Assembly: GCA_902826385.1 (NCBI GenBank) | Contig: CADEEU010000029.1 | Span: 1 to 10,325, forward strand | Source of the DNA: an uncultured Acidobacteriota bacterium | GTDB lineage: Bacteria > Acidobacteriota > Blastocatellia > Pyrinomonadales > Pyrinomonadaceae | DNA: 10,325 nucleotides | Reading direction: 5' to 3' | Position numbers and translations under genes: made by a program | The notes under the pieces: generated by a model | The model's input: only the letters and a program-made list of their open reading frames with translations | Databases searched by the model: none | Told to the model about the DNA's origin: nothing | Shown: in pieces, positions 1-6,714 of the stretch | How positions within the stretch are numbered: the first letter of the stretch is position 1 | Layout: each line of letters opens with the position of its first letter

Positions 1-1
1 T

Positions 2-1189
2 GCCCTGCAAGAGGTAGCCGAAATCGATAAGGTCGATACGTCAGGTTTCACGACACAGGAAAAATTGGATCTGCTGTACAAGCACGGAATCATTGCCTTT
101 CCACCAAAAGGAAACGTGCCTCGCCAGAAACGGTACCTTAAAGACGAAGATGGGGTTTCGATTCAGGATATCATCACGGACATACTTCCGATTTCCTCCC
201 AAGCCCAAGAACGCCTCGGCTATCCTACCCAAAAACCCGTCGCCCTTCTCGAACGAATCATCTCAGCATCATCGAACGAAGGAGACGTTGTGCTCGATCC
301 GTTCTGCGGCTGCGGGACGACCATCGCGGCGGCCCAGAAGCTAAACCGGCAGTGGATCGGCATCGACATCACGCACCTGTCCATCGCCCTGCAAAAATAC
401 CGCCTGAAGGACGCGTTCGAGCTTGAGCCTGTTGGAACAAAACGGGTTTCAGCGGCTTCGCCGCCCTATTTGCGGAAAAGCTCTGCTTTTCCGGAAGCTG
501 CTCCCAATGACGGAAGCGGCTCCGCCGCCGGCGGCAAAGCCGCAAATACCGATGAGGAGGACGCAACGGTGAAGCACAGCTTCACCGCAAATAGACGGGC
601 AGAGCCCGAAGGCGAAGAGGCACTCACTACCTCAGGCGGTCCTGACAAGATATCCGCCACTTACCGAATCATCGGCGAGCCCGAAGACTTCGACAGCGCC
701 CGACAGCTTGCTTCCGAAGACCGCTACCAATTCCAGTGGTGGGCGCTGTCGCTGATCAAGGCCCGCCCGCTTGGCGGCAACACATCCGACAAAACCGGCA
801 AAAAAGGGGCCGACAAGGGCGTTGACGGTACGATCACCTTCATCGACGACAATACCAACAAGGCAAAACGCGTCATCGTCTCGGTTAAAAGCGGCCACGT
901 AAACGTCGCCCACATCCGCGACCTAGGCCACGTCATCGACCGCGAAAAAGCCGCTATCGGCGTTTACCTGACGCTTGAACCGCCGACCAAACCAATGCTC
1001 ACCGAAGCCGTAGAAAAAGGCTTCTATCACTCTCCCGGCTGGAACCGCGACTATCCGCGAATCCAAATCGTAACGGTCGAAGACCTCCTGAACGGCAAAC
1101 AGATCGAAATGCCGCCGTCGTCGGTTACATTTAAGCAGGCTGAAAAGATAGGCCGCGATGACGCCCAAATAAGATTTGGATTCGAGTAA
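2..1189 (+). CDS. Beta-class N4/N6 DNA methyltransferase fused to Mrr-like nuclease-fold domain (5' end missing)
   Basis: This is the C-terminal 395 residues of a site-specific DNA methyltransferase; the frame is open to the left edge, so the TTG at 65 is probably not the real start. Visible residues 74-85 (YPTQKPVALLER) form motif X, and DPFCGCGTT from residue 99 is motif I, the SAM-binding loop, followed by IGIDI. Having motif I this late fits beta-class enzymes, whose catalytic DPPY motif would lie upstream, outside the window. After a linker of about 79 residues (141-219), a conserved block starts at TYRIIGEPED (220) and runs through YQFQWWALSLI. A PD-(D/E)XK-like core follows: D271, D275-G, then V-S294-V-K296-SG. 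The usual acidic residue or Gln two before the Lys is Ser here, so cleavage activity is uncertain. Such C-terminal domains recur in methyltransferases of this family (remembered, not searched). The linker DNA is the hairpin cluster at 452-608. No neighbouring restriction gene is visible. Confidence 0.92.
   Translation, partial: ALQEVAEIDKVDTSGFTTQEKLDLLYKHGIIAFPPKGNVPRQKRYLKDEDGVSIQDIITDILPISSQAQERLGYPTQKPVALLERIISASSNEGDVVLDPFCGCGTTIAAAQKLNRQWIGIDITHLSIALQKYRLKDAFELEPVGTKRVSAASPPYLRKSSAFPEAAPNDGSGSAAGGKAANTDEEDATVKHSFTANRRAEPEGEEALTTSGGPDKISATYRIIGEPEDFDSARQLASEDRYQFQWWALSLIKARPLGGNTSDKTGKKGADKGVDGTITFIDDNTNKAKRVIVSVKSGHVNVAHIRDLGHVIDREKAAIGVYLTLEPPTKPMLTEAVEKGFYHSPGWNRDYPRIQIVTVEDLLNGKQIEMPPSSVTFKQAEKIGRDDAQIRFGFE
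452..608. repeat. Cluster of six triloop hairpins inside a coding sequence
   Basis: Six perfect inverted repeats, each with a three-base loop, follow one another: GCGGC-TTC-GCCGC (452-464), CGGAAAAGC-TCT-GCTTTTCCG (473-493), GCGGC-TCC-GCCGC (516-528), GCGGC-AAA-GCCGC (531-543), CGGTGAAGC-ACA-GCTTCACCG (567-587) and CGGGC-AGA-GCCCG (596-608). All share the core RGC-NNN-GCY. An outer 10-bp perfect inverted repeat, CTATTTGCGG (466-475) and CCGCAAATAG (585-594), brackets the middle four. CCGCAAATA also occurs at 540-548. The cluster keeps the reading frame of the methyltransferase and encodes a linker rich in Ala, Ser, Gly, Glu and Pro between its two domains. It resembles an in-frame palindromic repeat insertion, as known for Rickettsia palindromic elements, though the family is not recognised. 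Confidence 0.8.
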
Positions 1190-1221
1190 GGTTTGCCAAG
1201 AATGCTTCGTTTTGGCCTTAC
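1186..1221 (+). terminator. Imperfect hairpin overlapping the methyltransferase stop codon
   Basis: GTAAGG (1186-1191) pairs with CCTTAC (1216-1221), and inside it CCAA (1196-1199) pairs with TTGG (1212-1215) across a four-base bulge. The left arm includes the TAA stop. No run of T follows the right arm, so intrinsic termination is doubtful. It may instead be a weak 3'-end structure or chance. Confidence 0.25.
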
Positions 1222-1560
1222 CAATGGATCACTGCCGAGATCGCAAGAGACAGTCGTGATTCTCGACCTGAAAGTCACAGGGTTAAGCAAGATTCGATTG
1301 TGTGTGGCGAAACCATTCCGCCGACTTCGGACGACTCGGCCAAAAAAAAGTTACTTCGCGAATTTTCAAAAGTTGCACTTATTATCTGAATTCAAGCTCT
1401 AAATCGTTTCATACACAAAATGCTTGACGATCTATGCAACACATGTCATCATTTTACCGGAAGGTTTCTGATCTTTGAAAGGCTGAATTTGTCGGATGTT
1501 CTGAGCGTGCTCGGTGATTGCGTCAGCGGTGGTTTCAGGTGGCTAAATCGGGACGCATTG

Positions 1561-1653
1561 GCAGAAATCTGCAAAAAGGCCGATTTTTGTTCCAGCTTGT
1601 TCCGCTTGTTCCGCCGCACGCGGAACGGAACAAACATCGCGAAAAACGCCGAT
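1561..1653. repeat. Four consecutive stem-loops with TTGTTCC repeats
   Basis: Within 93 bases there are four inverted repeats in a row: GCAGA-AA-TCTGC (1561-1572), CAAAAA-6-TTTTTG (1572-1589), a longer hairpin at 1597-1633, and ATCGCG-AAAAA-CGC(C)GAT (1636-1653). The longer hairpin pairs TTGTTCC (1597-1603) with GGAACAA (1627-1633) and GTTCCGC (1608-1614) with GCGGAAC (1620-1626), with a four-base bulge. TTGTTCC occurs three times at 9-10 base steps between 1588 and 1612. This could be a structured RNA or a degenerate palindromic element. No known RNA family is recognised, and no promoter or T-run terminator fixes an orientation. Confidence 0.5.
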
Positions 1654-1779
1654 TCTTGCGTCACCTTGGCCGGTTACTTCGGCTCGGGCGGCAGAGCAAG
1701 AATAGGCTGCGTCGGCGACAGTGTCAAAAATAGGTCGCACAGGCGTAACTTGTTACACTGCATCATTTAAGGCCAAAAT

Positions 1780-1925
1780 CGTCTCAGGTTGTAATGTTCT
1801 CGCGTGCGTGAGACGAAATCGGGCTTAAATGTTGTAAATGGGCTACTTAAGCCGTCTCATTTTTGGCGGAAAAATGAGACGGTCGATCCGAACTTTTATG
1901 GTCGTTCGACAATAAAAGCGTCTCA
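1780..1925. repeat. Five CGTCTCA motifs in alternating orientation
   Basis: The heptamer CGTCTCA occurs at 1780-1786 (+), 1809-1815 (-), 1853-1859 (+), 1875-1881 (-) and 1919-1925 (+). Centre-to-centre distances are 29, 44, 22 and 44 bases, so three of the four are multiples of 22. Adjacent copies can pair as nested inverted repeats: TCGTCTCA with TGAGACGA across 1779-1816; TGAGAC plus GGCTTAA with TTAAGCC plus GTCTCA across 1809-1859; and the perfect hairpin at 1852-1882. It lies about 95-240 bases upstream of the TPR/DUF4388 start, so it could be a multi-site operator or a palindromic repeat element. No protein that would bind it is identifiable. Confidence 0.6.
1852..1882. repeat. Perfect 13-bp hairpin
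   Basis: CCGTCTCATTTTT (1852-1864) and AAAAATGAGACGG (1870-1882) are exact reverse complements around a five-base GGCGG loop. It contains the third and fourth CGTCTCA motifs of the array. On either strand the T-run is in the 5' arm rather than after the stem, so it does not have the classical form of an intrinsic terminator, although the stem is strong enough to affect transcription or RNA stability. Confidence 0.7.
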
Positions 1926-2020
1926 ATCGTACCTTCCCAGTGACGGCTCTAAAAAAGCGTGACGTCGAGGTCGGAAATATGCTAGTTTTGAAATGTTGAA
2001 CTGTGTTGTTCACTCTCTGT

Positions 2021-2782
2021 ATGAATCAGGTTACAGACAGGCCGGCGGTACCGGTTTCGGAAGTTTCGATTGAATCGGTGCTGCTTGACGCGGACCTTTT
2101 CGTTAAATACAGCTCGCCGGACAAGGCTCATGGGTTGCTGCGCGACGCCATCGAGCGTAGTCCGCGGTCGATCCCGCTTCGTGAAAAGATGCGGGATATC
2201 TGTATTAAACAGAAGAATTTGACCGAGGCCGCAAAGCAATGCCTGGCGCTGGTCAGCCTGTACATCGCCCGCGAAGACTTCGACCTGGCATACGACCGGC
2301 TGCAGGAAGCCAAGCTGCTCGATCCGCGCATTTCGGTCGCTCCGGGGCTTGAGGCTATCCGCCGTGCACGCCGTCCGGAATTTGCCGCCAACCGCGATAA
2401 ATCGCCGCAAAAAGTGCGCACCGATGTTACCTTCGCCGGAAATCTGGCGTACGTCAGCATTTTCGACGCGGTACAGGTTATCGAGGGCGGAAAAATGACC
2501 GGCTTGCTGGGCATAAAGTCGGACATGCACCTCGGGAACGTTTCGTTCAACGAGGGTAAAATCGTCGACGCTCAGTGCAACGGGCTGAACGGTGTCGCCG
2601 CGTTTCGCGAGATCATCGAGATCAGCAGCGGCACGTTCGAGTTTTCAACCTCGGACCACGAATTCCCTGTCGTGATAACGGTCACCAGCAACACCAATTT
2701 CCTGCTCGACGTGCTGACCGAACTCGACAACGAACGGGCCGAGAAACAGGGCCTGCGGGATGTCAGCAGCGAGTTGATGTAA
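2021..2782 (+). CDS. TPR-like / DUF4388 domain protein
   Basis: A protein of 253 residues, counted from ATG 2021. A GTG at 2003 in the same frame would add six residues; ATG is preferred because the extra MLFTLC has no Shine-Dalgarno sequence or conserved look, though ATG 2021 also lacks a clear one. Residues about 10-115 are helical and TPR-like (DLFVKYSSPDKAHGLLRDAI, then a second repeat near YIAREDFDLAYDRLQEAKLLDP). Residues about 134-235 match DUF4388, the PatA-type N-terminal domain: FAGNLAYVSIFDAVQVIEGG, then MTGLLGI, GNVSFNEGKIVDA, and GTFEF. DUF4388 proteins commonly occur in signalling or gliding regulators of deltaproteobacteria, cyanobacteria and acidobacteria; their biochemical role is unclear. 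No signal peptide or membrane segment is seen, so it is probably cytoplasmic. It precedes smc by 70 bases on the same strand and may share transcription with it. Confidence 0.88.
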   Translation: MNQVTDRPAVPVSEVSIESVLLDADLFVKYSSPDKAHGLLRDAIERSPRSIPLREKMRDICIKQKNLTEAAKQCLALVSLYIAREDFDLAYDRLQEAKLLDPRISVAPGLEAIRRARRPEFAANRDKSPQKVRTDVTFAGNLAYVSIFDAVQVIEGGKMTGLLGIKSDMHLGNVSFNEGKIVDAQCNGLNGVAAFREIIEISSGTFEFSTSDHEFPVVITVTSNTNFLLDVLTELDNERAEKQGLRDVSSELM

Positions 2783-2791
2783 AAATGAAGG

Positions 2792-2820
2792 TTGACTAAA
2801 ATCTGCGATTACCCCAAAAT
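2792..2820 (+). promoter_or_regulatory. Possible sigma70-type promoter for smc
   Basis: TTGACT (2792-2797, five of six to consensus) is followed after 17 bases by CAAAAT (2815-2820, four of six). It sits between the TPR/DUF4388 stop and the smc start, and would give a leader of about 25 bases that starts inside the hairpin at 2820-2850. The -10 element is weak, so smc may instead be read through from the upstream gene. Confidence 0.35.
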
Positions 2821-2850
2821 ATAGTGTCCCGACCACAGCGCGGCACTATA
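2820..2850 (+). promoter_or_regulatory. Hairpin directly before the smc start codon
   Basis: TATAGTG (2820-2826) pairs with CACTATA (2844-2850). The stem continues with a T-G wobble, one C-C mismatch and further pairs (CCCG with CGCG) to a seven-base loop at 2832-2838. The right arm ends two bases before ATG 2853 and occupies the place where a Shine-Dalgarno sequence would be; none is visible. It may control translation of smc, act as an operator, or be a weak terminator of the upstream gene (no T-run follows). Confidence 0.45.
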
Positions 2851-2852
2851 GA

Positions 2853-5800
2853 ATGTTTAAGCTTCAGCGCCTTGAAATAACAGGCTTCAAATCCTTCGCA
2901 GACTATACCGAGATAGTTTTTACCGGAAACGGCATCACAGCCGTCGTCGGTCCGAACGGCTGCGGCAAGTCTAACGTGTCCGACTGCATCTCATGGGTGC
3001 TCGGCGAACAGCGGGCCAAATCCCTGCGCGGCGGCGAGATGAAAGACGTGATCTTTCAGGGCTCGCGTAACCGAAAACCGGGCGGAATGGCCGAGGTCGT
3101 CCTGCACATGGTCCGCGATGAAGATGCGGTCGATGCGGACGAAGAAGAGCTGTTCGACATCGATGAGGCGCTTAGCGAAATCGATGAAAAAGCGGTGGAT
3201 GTCGATGCACTTGAAGCCGAAGACATTGTGGCGGAAGAAGCCGTTGTCGCGGTTGTTGAAACCAACGGCCACACAAACGGATTTCACGATAACCTCGAAA
3301 CAGCCGTCGAGGTTGAGGTCCTAAAAGCCGCGCAGGTCGGATCAGTTCAAACGGTCGAGAAAACCGTCAAAACGAAACGCCACTGGCGTCCGCGGTCGAT
3401 TGCACTAGATTTCGCAGCCGGCGAGGCCGTCTCGGTAACGCGTCGGCTTTATCTGTCCGGCGAAAGCGAGTACCAGTTGAACGGCCGCACTTGCCGGCTT
3501 CGCGACATTCAGGACCTGTTTGCCGGGACGGGACTCTCCGGTGCCCACTACGCGATTGTCGAGCAGGGCCGAATCGGGCAGATACTCTCGGCCAAACCGT
3601 CGGACCGCCGTAACCTGATCGAAGAGGCTGCCGGAATCTCTAAATTCCGCACCCGCCAGCGTGCCGCCGAAACCAGGCTCGAGGCTGCGAAATCCAATCT
3701 CTCGCGCATTTCGGACATCGTTTCCGAGATCGACAAACAGGCTAATTCGCTCCGCCGGCAGGCCGGAAAAACTCGAAGATTCCTGGCGCTGCAGGAAGAA
3801 TTTCGCGTCCGTCTTCGCGAGCTCTTCGCCGCCGAAGGCCGTCATTACTCCGGGCTGATCGACACGCTGAAGCTTGAACTCAACGAAGCTGTCGAAGCCG
3901 AAAAATTAACGGCCCAAAACGTAAAAGACAGCGAAGCCGGATTCCGCGAAACCACGGAAAAGGCTCGTGCGGCTGAAGAGTCGTTGGCAGCCGTTCGCCG
4001 CGAGCACGCGGAGAGAGCTCTTGAACGTGACCGTGCCGAGCGTGAGCATCGCTACCAGTCTGAACAGGTTGTTGCGTTCAACAACCGTCTTGAAACGCTT
4101 CGCGGCGAGAACGAGGCGGTCGAGGAAAGAATCAAGCTGGCCGACTCCGAAATGGAACGCCTGCGAGGCGACGAAGAACGCGAGAATGCCGAGGCCGATG
4201 CATCGAGGCTCCTGCTTGTAGAAGCCGAAAAACAATGGACGGCCAAGCTCGACGTTGTTCGCTCGATTGAAGAAAAGCTGGAAGGCGTCAGGCGAACTCT
4301 TATCCAACATTCGGCCGCGGTTGAAAGATTCGATGAGATCCGCCGCCAGCTAACATTAAATGCCGAGCGGCTTGAAGAACGTTCAAAAGGGCTGGTAAAT
4401 GAAAGCGGCCGCGCAGAACAATCGATCAAAGACCACAAGGACGAAGCCGTCCGGATGAGTTCGGAGATCACGGCGGAACGCGAAAAACTGGACAGGTTAA
4501 ACTCCGAAAAAACCGATGTCCTGGCCGCATCTGCTTCGGCTCGAGAAACCCTGCGTTCCTCCGAAGAAGAGTTTAGAGCTCTGCAGCAGGAGTTGTCGCG
4601 AAACCAGCACCGGCTTGAAACCCTGCGGGAACTCGAGGAAACAAAAGCCGTATATTTACCACAGGTTCAACGGCTGTTTGCCGAACAGGAAAAGGCAGAC
4701 GTTAAACCTCTCGGCGTGCTTGCGGATTTTCTTTCGGTCGATGAAATATCGGAACAAGCGGTCGAGGTTTTGTTTGGAAGCTTCTTGCAGACCGTTCTGG
4801 TGAACACTGCTGCGGATGCGGCCAAAATCGGCGAATGGGTCAATGCAAACGGAACCGGCCGTGTTTCGACGCTGATCGTCGGCGACGCCAAACTAGAGTC
4901 GCTCTCCGAATCATTCAATCCGGGTGAAGATGTCGCATCGCGGCTCGGAGCCTCAGACGATCTGACGACAATTCTCCGCACCGTCTTTCCGCGTGAGACT
5001 TCGGCTAAATTTGTTGATGATCTAGCCGCGGCTGAACCCGGCGGCATTTACGTCGATCGGGATGGAAACATGACGATTGGTGGCGTGCTTTTTTCGGGCG
5101 GCTCAATTGTTTCTGATGAAAAGAACGCGTCGCTCCTGGCGTTCAAACGAGAGCTTTCCGGTTTAGGAAAAGCTGTGTCGAAACTTGGCAGCGAAATGAT
5201 CACCGCCGAGCAAATGGTCGAAACCGACCGGATCGCGCTAGCCGAGCAGGAAGAAAAAACTGTCGATCTGCAATCGTTGATTATCAAAGTCGAGCGCGGC
5301 CTGGTTGCTCTTGAGCTTCAGGAAAAAGCGAATCTGCACGAAATCGAAAGGGCCGAACGGCATCTTTCGGTCGTTCTGGCCGAAACGGAGCAGCTCAATC
5401 AGGAATCCGAAACGCTGAAACAAAAAATTTCCGAAGCGGACCTTGGCGGACAAAACGCAGAAGCTTTGCGCCTTTCGATTTCGGACGAGCTTGGGCTTAT
5501 TTCAAACGACCTTGCAGAAGCACGCCGCGAGGCCGACACCGAATCGGAAACCGTAAACGAAAAACGAACGGTCGCGGCCACATCCGGAGAACGAAAGCGT
5601 TCTGTACAGTTCGCTCTAAAGCGTCTTGAAAGTGAGCGCAACGAACTTGAATCGCGTCTAGCGATTCAGAATCTGGAAATTCAGGAAACTGAAGAAAAAA
5701 TTCGGCGGATGCGAACGTCGATCGCCGAGATTGCGGACAGGGTTGCGTCATCGCAGAAAGAGATTGAGCAAGAACAAACCGAATTGGCCGAAGCGTCGAC

Positions 5801-6665
5801 CGCGCTGGAAACAGCAAGAGAGATTTCCGACAAGGCCAGCGAGGAACTGGCCGAGCTTAACCGCCGGGCAGCCGAAGCCATGAACGCGCGCGGCGGCATC
5901 GAAGTTCGCCAAACTGAAGTCGTAACCGAGCTCCGCAATCTGAATGAAAAATGTCAGCAAGAGCTAAATACTCCCCTGGCGGATCTGGTCGATGACGAAG
6001 TCGCGGACGCCGATTTTGATCTGGAATACGCAAAGGCAAATGTCGAGGACCAGCGTACTCGGCTCGACGGTTTCGGTGCGATAAACATGCTGGCGGTCGA
6101 AGAGTTGGCTGAAGCGGAGGAAAGGCTCGAGTTCCTTACGTCACAGCGGCAGGACATTATCGACAGTATTGCGGCGACGGAAGAGGCACTTCGCGAAATA
6201 AAAATCCGTTCCCGCGAACGGTTCAAAGCCGCGTTCGAAGCGGTAAACGCCAATTTTTCGCAATTCTTCCAGGAGCTTTTCGGCGGCGGCCGCGGCGAAA
6301 TGACGCTGCTCGAATCCGAAGATATTTTGGAAGCAGGCATAGAGATCGTAGCCCAGCCGCCGGGCAAGCGGCTGCAAAACATATTGCTGCTTTCGGGCGG
6401 CGAGAAGGCGATGACTGCAATTTCACTGGTACTTGCGATTTTCAAATATCGTCCATCACCGTTCTGCCTCCTCGATGAGGTCGACGCTCCGCTTGACGAC
6501 GCAAACGTAGGCCGGTTTGTTACGAAGATCGCGGAAATGTCTGAGAAGACACAGTTTATCGTCATCACTCACAATAAGCGGACGATGGAAGCCGCCCGCG
6601 CGCTTTACGGCGTAACGATGCAGGAAGCGGGTGTCTCAAAGATCGTCTCCGTTAAATTCGAATAA
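2853..6665 (+). CDS. smc: Chromosome segregation ATPase SMC
   Basis: A full-length 1270-residue SMC, slightly longer than the usual 1150-1200. It forms the V-shaped dimer that, with ScpA and ScpB, compacts and separates the chromosome. The N-terminal head has MFKLQRLEITGFKSFAD and the Walker A GPNGCGKS (33-40). Residues 88 to about 187 are an acidic insert poor in predicted structure, after which the head resumes at SVTRRLYLSGESEYQLNGR and EQGRIGQILSAKPSDRR. Long coiled coils flank a hinge at about 618-750 (GVLADFLSVDE through GGVLFSGGSIVS). The C-terminal head carries the ABC signature LSGGEKAMTA (from 1180), Walker B CLLDEVDAPLDD (D1208, E1209) and the switch His H1240 in THN. All ATPase motifs are intact. 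The start is the only ATG before the conserved first strand; no Shine-Dalgarno sequence is seen and a hairpin lies just upstream. scpA and scpB are not in this window. Confidence 0.97.
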   Translation: MFKLQRLEITGFKSFADYTEIVFTGNGITAVVGPNGCGKSNVSDCISWVLGEQRAKSLRGGEMKDVIFQGSRNRKPGGMAEVVLHMVRDEDAVDADEEELFDIDEALSEIDEKAVDVDALEAEDIVAEEAVVAVVETNGHTNGFHDNLETAVEVEVLKAAQVGSVQTVEKTVKTKRHWRPRSIALDFAAGEAVSVTRRLYLSGESEYQLNGRTCRLRDIQDLFAGTGLSGAHYAIVEQGRIGQILSAKPSDRRNLIEEAAGISKFRTRQRAAETRLEAAKSNLSRISDIVSEIDKQANSLRRQAGKTRRFLALQEEFRVRLRELFAAEGRHYSGLIDTLKLELNEAVEAEKLTAQNVKDSEAGFRETTEKARAAEESLAAVRREHAERALERDRAEREHRYQSEQVVAFNNRLETLRGENEAVEERIKLADSEMERLRGDEERENAEADASRLLLVEAEKQWTAKLDVVRSIEEKLEGVRRTLIQHSAAVERFDEIRRQLTLNAERLEERSKGLVNESGRAEQSIKDHKDEAVRMSSEITAEREKLDRLNSEKTDVLAASASARETLRSSEEEFRALQQELSRNQHRLETLRELEETKAVYLPQVQRLFAEQEKADVKPLGVLADFLSVDEISEQAVEVLFGSFLQTVLVNTAADAAKIGEWVNANGTGRVSTLIVGDAKLESLSESFNPGEDVASRLGASDDLTTILRTVFPRETSAKFVDDLAAAEPGGIYVDRDGNMTIGGVLFSGGSIVSDEKNASLLAFKRELSGLGKAVSKLGSEMITAEQMVETDRIALAEQEEKTVDLQSLIIKVERGLVALELQEKANLHEIERAERHLSVVLAETEQLNQESETLKQKISEADLGGQNAEALRLSISDELGLISNDLAEARREADTESETVNEKRTVAATSGERKRSVQFALKRLESERNELESRLAIQNLEIQETEEKIRRMRTSIAEIADRVASSQKEIEQEQTELAEASTALETAREISDKASEELAELNRRAAEAMNARGGIEVRQTEVVTELRNLNEKCQQELNTPLADLVDDEVADADFDLEYAKANVEDQRTRLDGFGAINMLAVEELAEAEERLEFLTSQRQDIIDSIAATEEALREIKIRSRERFKAAFEAVNANFSQFFQELFGGGRGEMTLLESEDILEAGIEIVAQPPGKRLQNILLLSGGEKAMTAISLVLAIFKYRPSPFCLLDEVDAPLDDANVGRFVTKIAEMSEKTQFIVITHNKRTMEAARALYGVTMQEAGVSKIVSVKFE

Positions 6666-6714
6666 TCTTCTATTTCGACCGGTCTGCAAACTTTCTTACG
6701 GCTTTGCACATCAA

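Larger units (their letters stand above)
1190..2020. other. Large non-coding gap with structured segments
   Basis: About 830 bases lie between the methyltransferase stop and the TPR/DUF4388 start. The open frames inside (for example 1193-1402 and 1420-1770 on +, 1449-1664 on -) have no ribosome-binding site, no recognisable motifs, and compositions rich in Arg, Cys and Ser typical of chance translation. The contents that can be seen are a run of four stem-loops at 1561-1653 and an array of CGTCTCA motifs at 1780-1925, annotated separately. The part from 1222 to 1560 shows nothing definable beyond a weak GCCGA/TCGGC inverted repeat at 1320-1340. The gap is much longer than the other intergenic spaces here (1-125 bases), so a lost gene, an RNA gene or a regulatory region are all possible. 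Confidence 0.6.

Noticed and set aside
65..67. TTG as true start of the methyltransferase
   Set aside because: The frame is open to the left edge and the catalytic motif IV expected of the family would lie further upstream.
1320..1340. Terminator formed by GCCGA/TCGGC followed by an A-run
   Set aside because: Only a 5-bp stem with an 11-base loop and A rather than T on the + strand; on the minus strand the T-run would precede the stem.
1193..1402. 69-codon frame on + starting with TTG
   Set aside because: It starts inside the hairpin at the methyltransferase stop, lacks a Shine-Dalgarno sequence, and shows no recognisable protein features.
1420..1770. 116-codon open frame on + in the large gap
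   Set aside because: No ribosome-binding site, composition rich in Arg, Cys and Ser, no motif; it runs through the stem-loop cluster, and an antisense frame of similar quality overlaps it.
1780..1925. CRISPR-like array
   Set aside because: The repeated unit is only seven bases, orientation alternates and spacings differ, so it does not fit direct repeats with uniform spacers; no cas gene is present.
1955..1985. Promoter for the TPR/DUF4388 gene with -10 TATGCT at 1978-1983
   Set aside because: No acceptable -35 at normal distance, so the match is not better than chance.
1982..2530. 182-codon antisense frame opposite the TPR/DUF4388 gene
   Set aside because: It lies opposite a gene with clear domain matches and has the composition of a shadow frame.
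3405..3845. 146-codon antisense frame in smc
   Set aside because: Shadow of conserved SMC head sequence; no start signal or motif.
5954..6568. 204-codon antisense frame opposite the SMC C-terminal head
   Set aside because: Ser/Arg-rich shadow of the highly conserved signature and Walker B region of smc.
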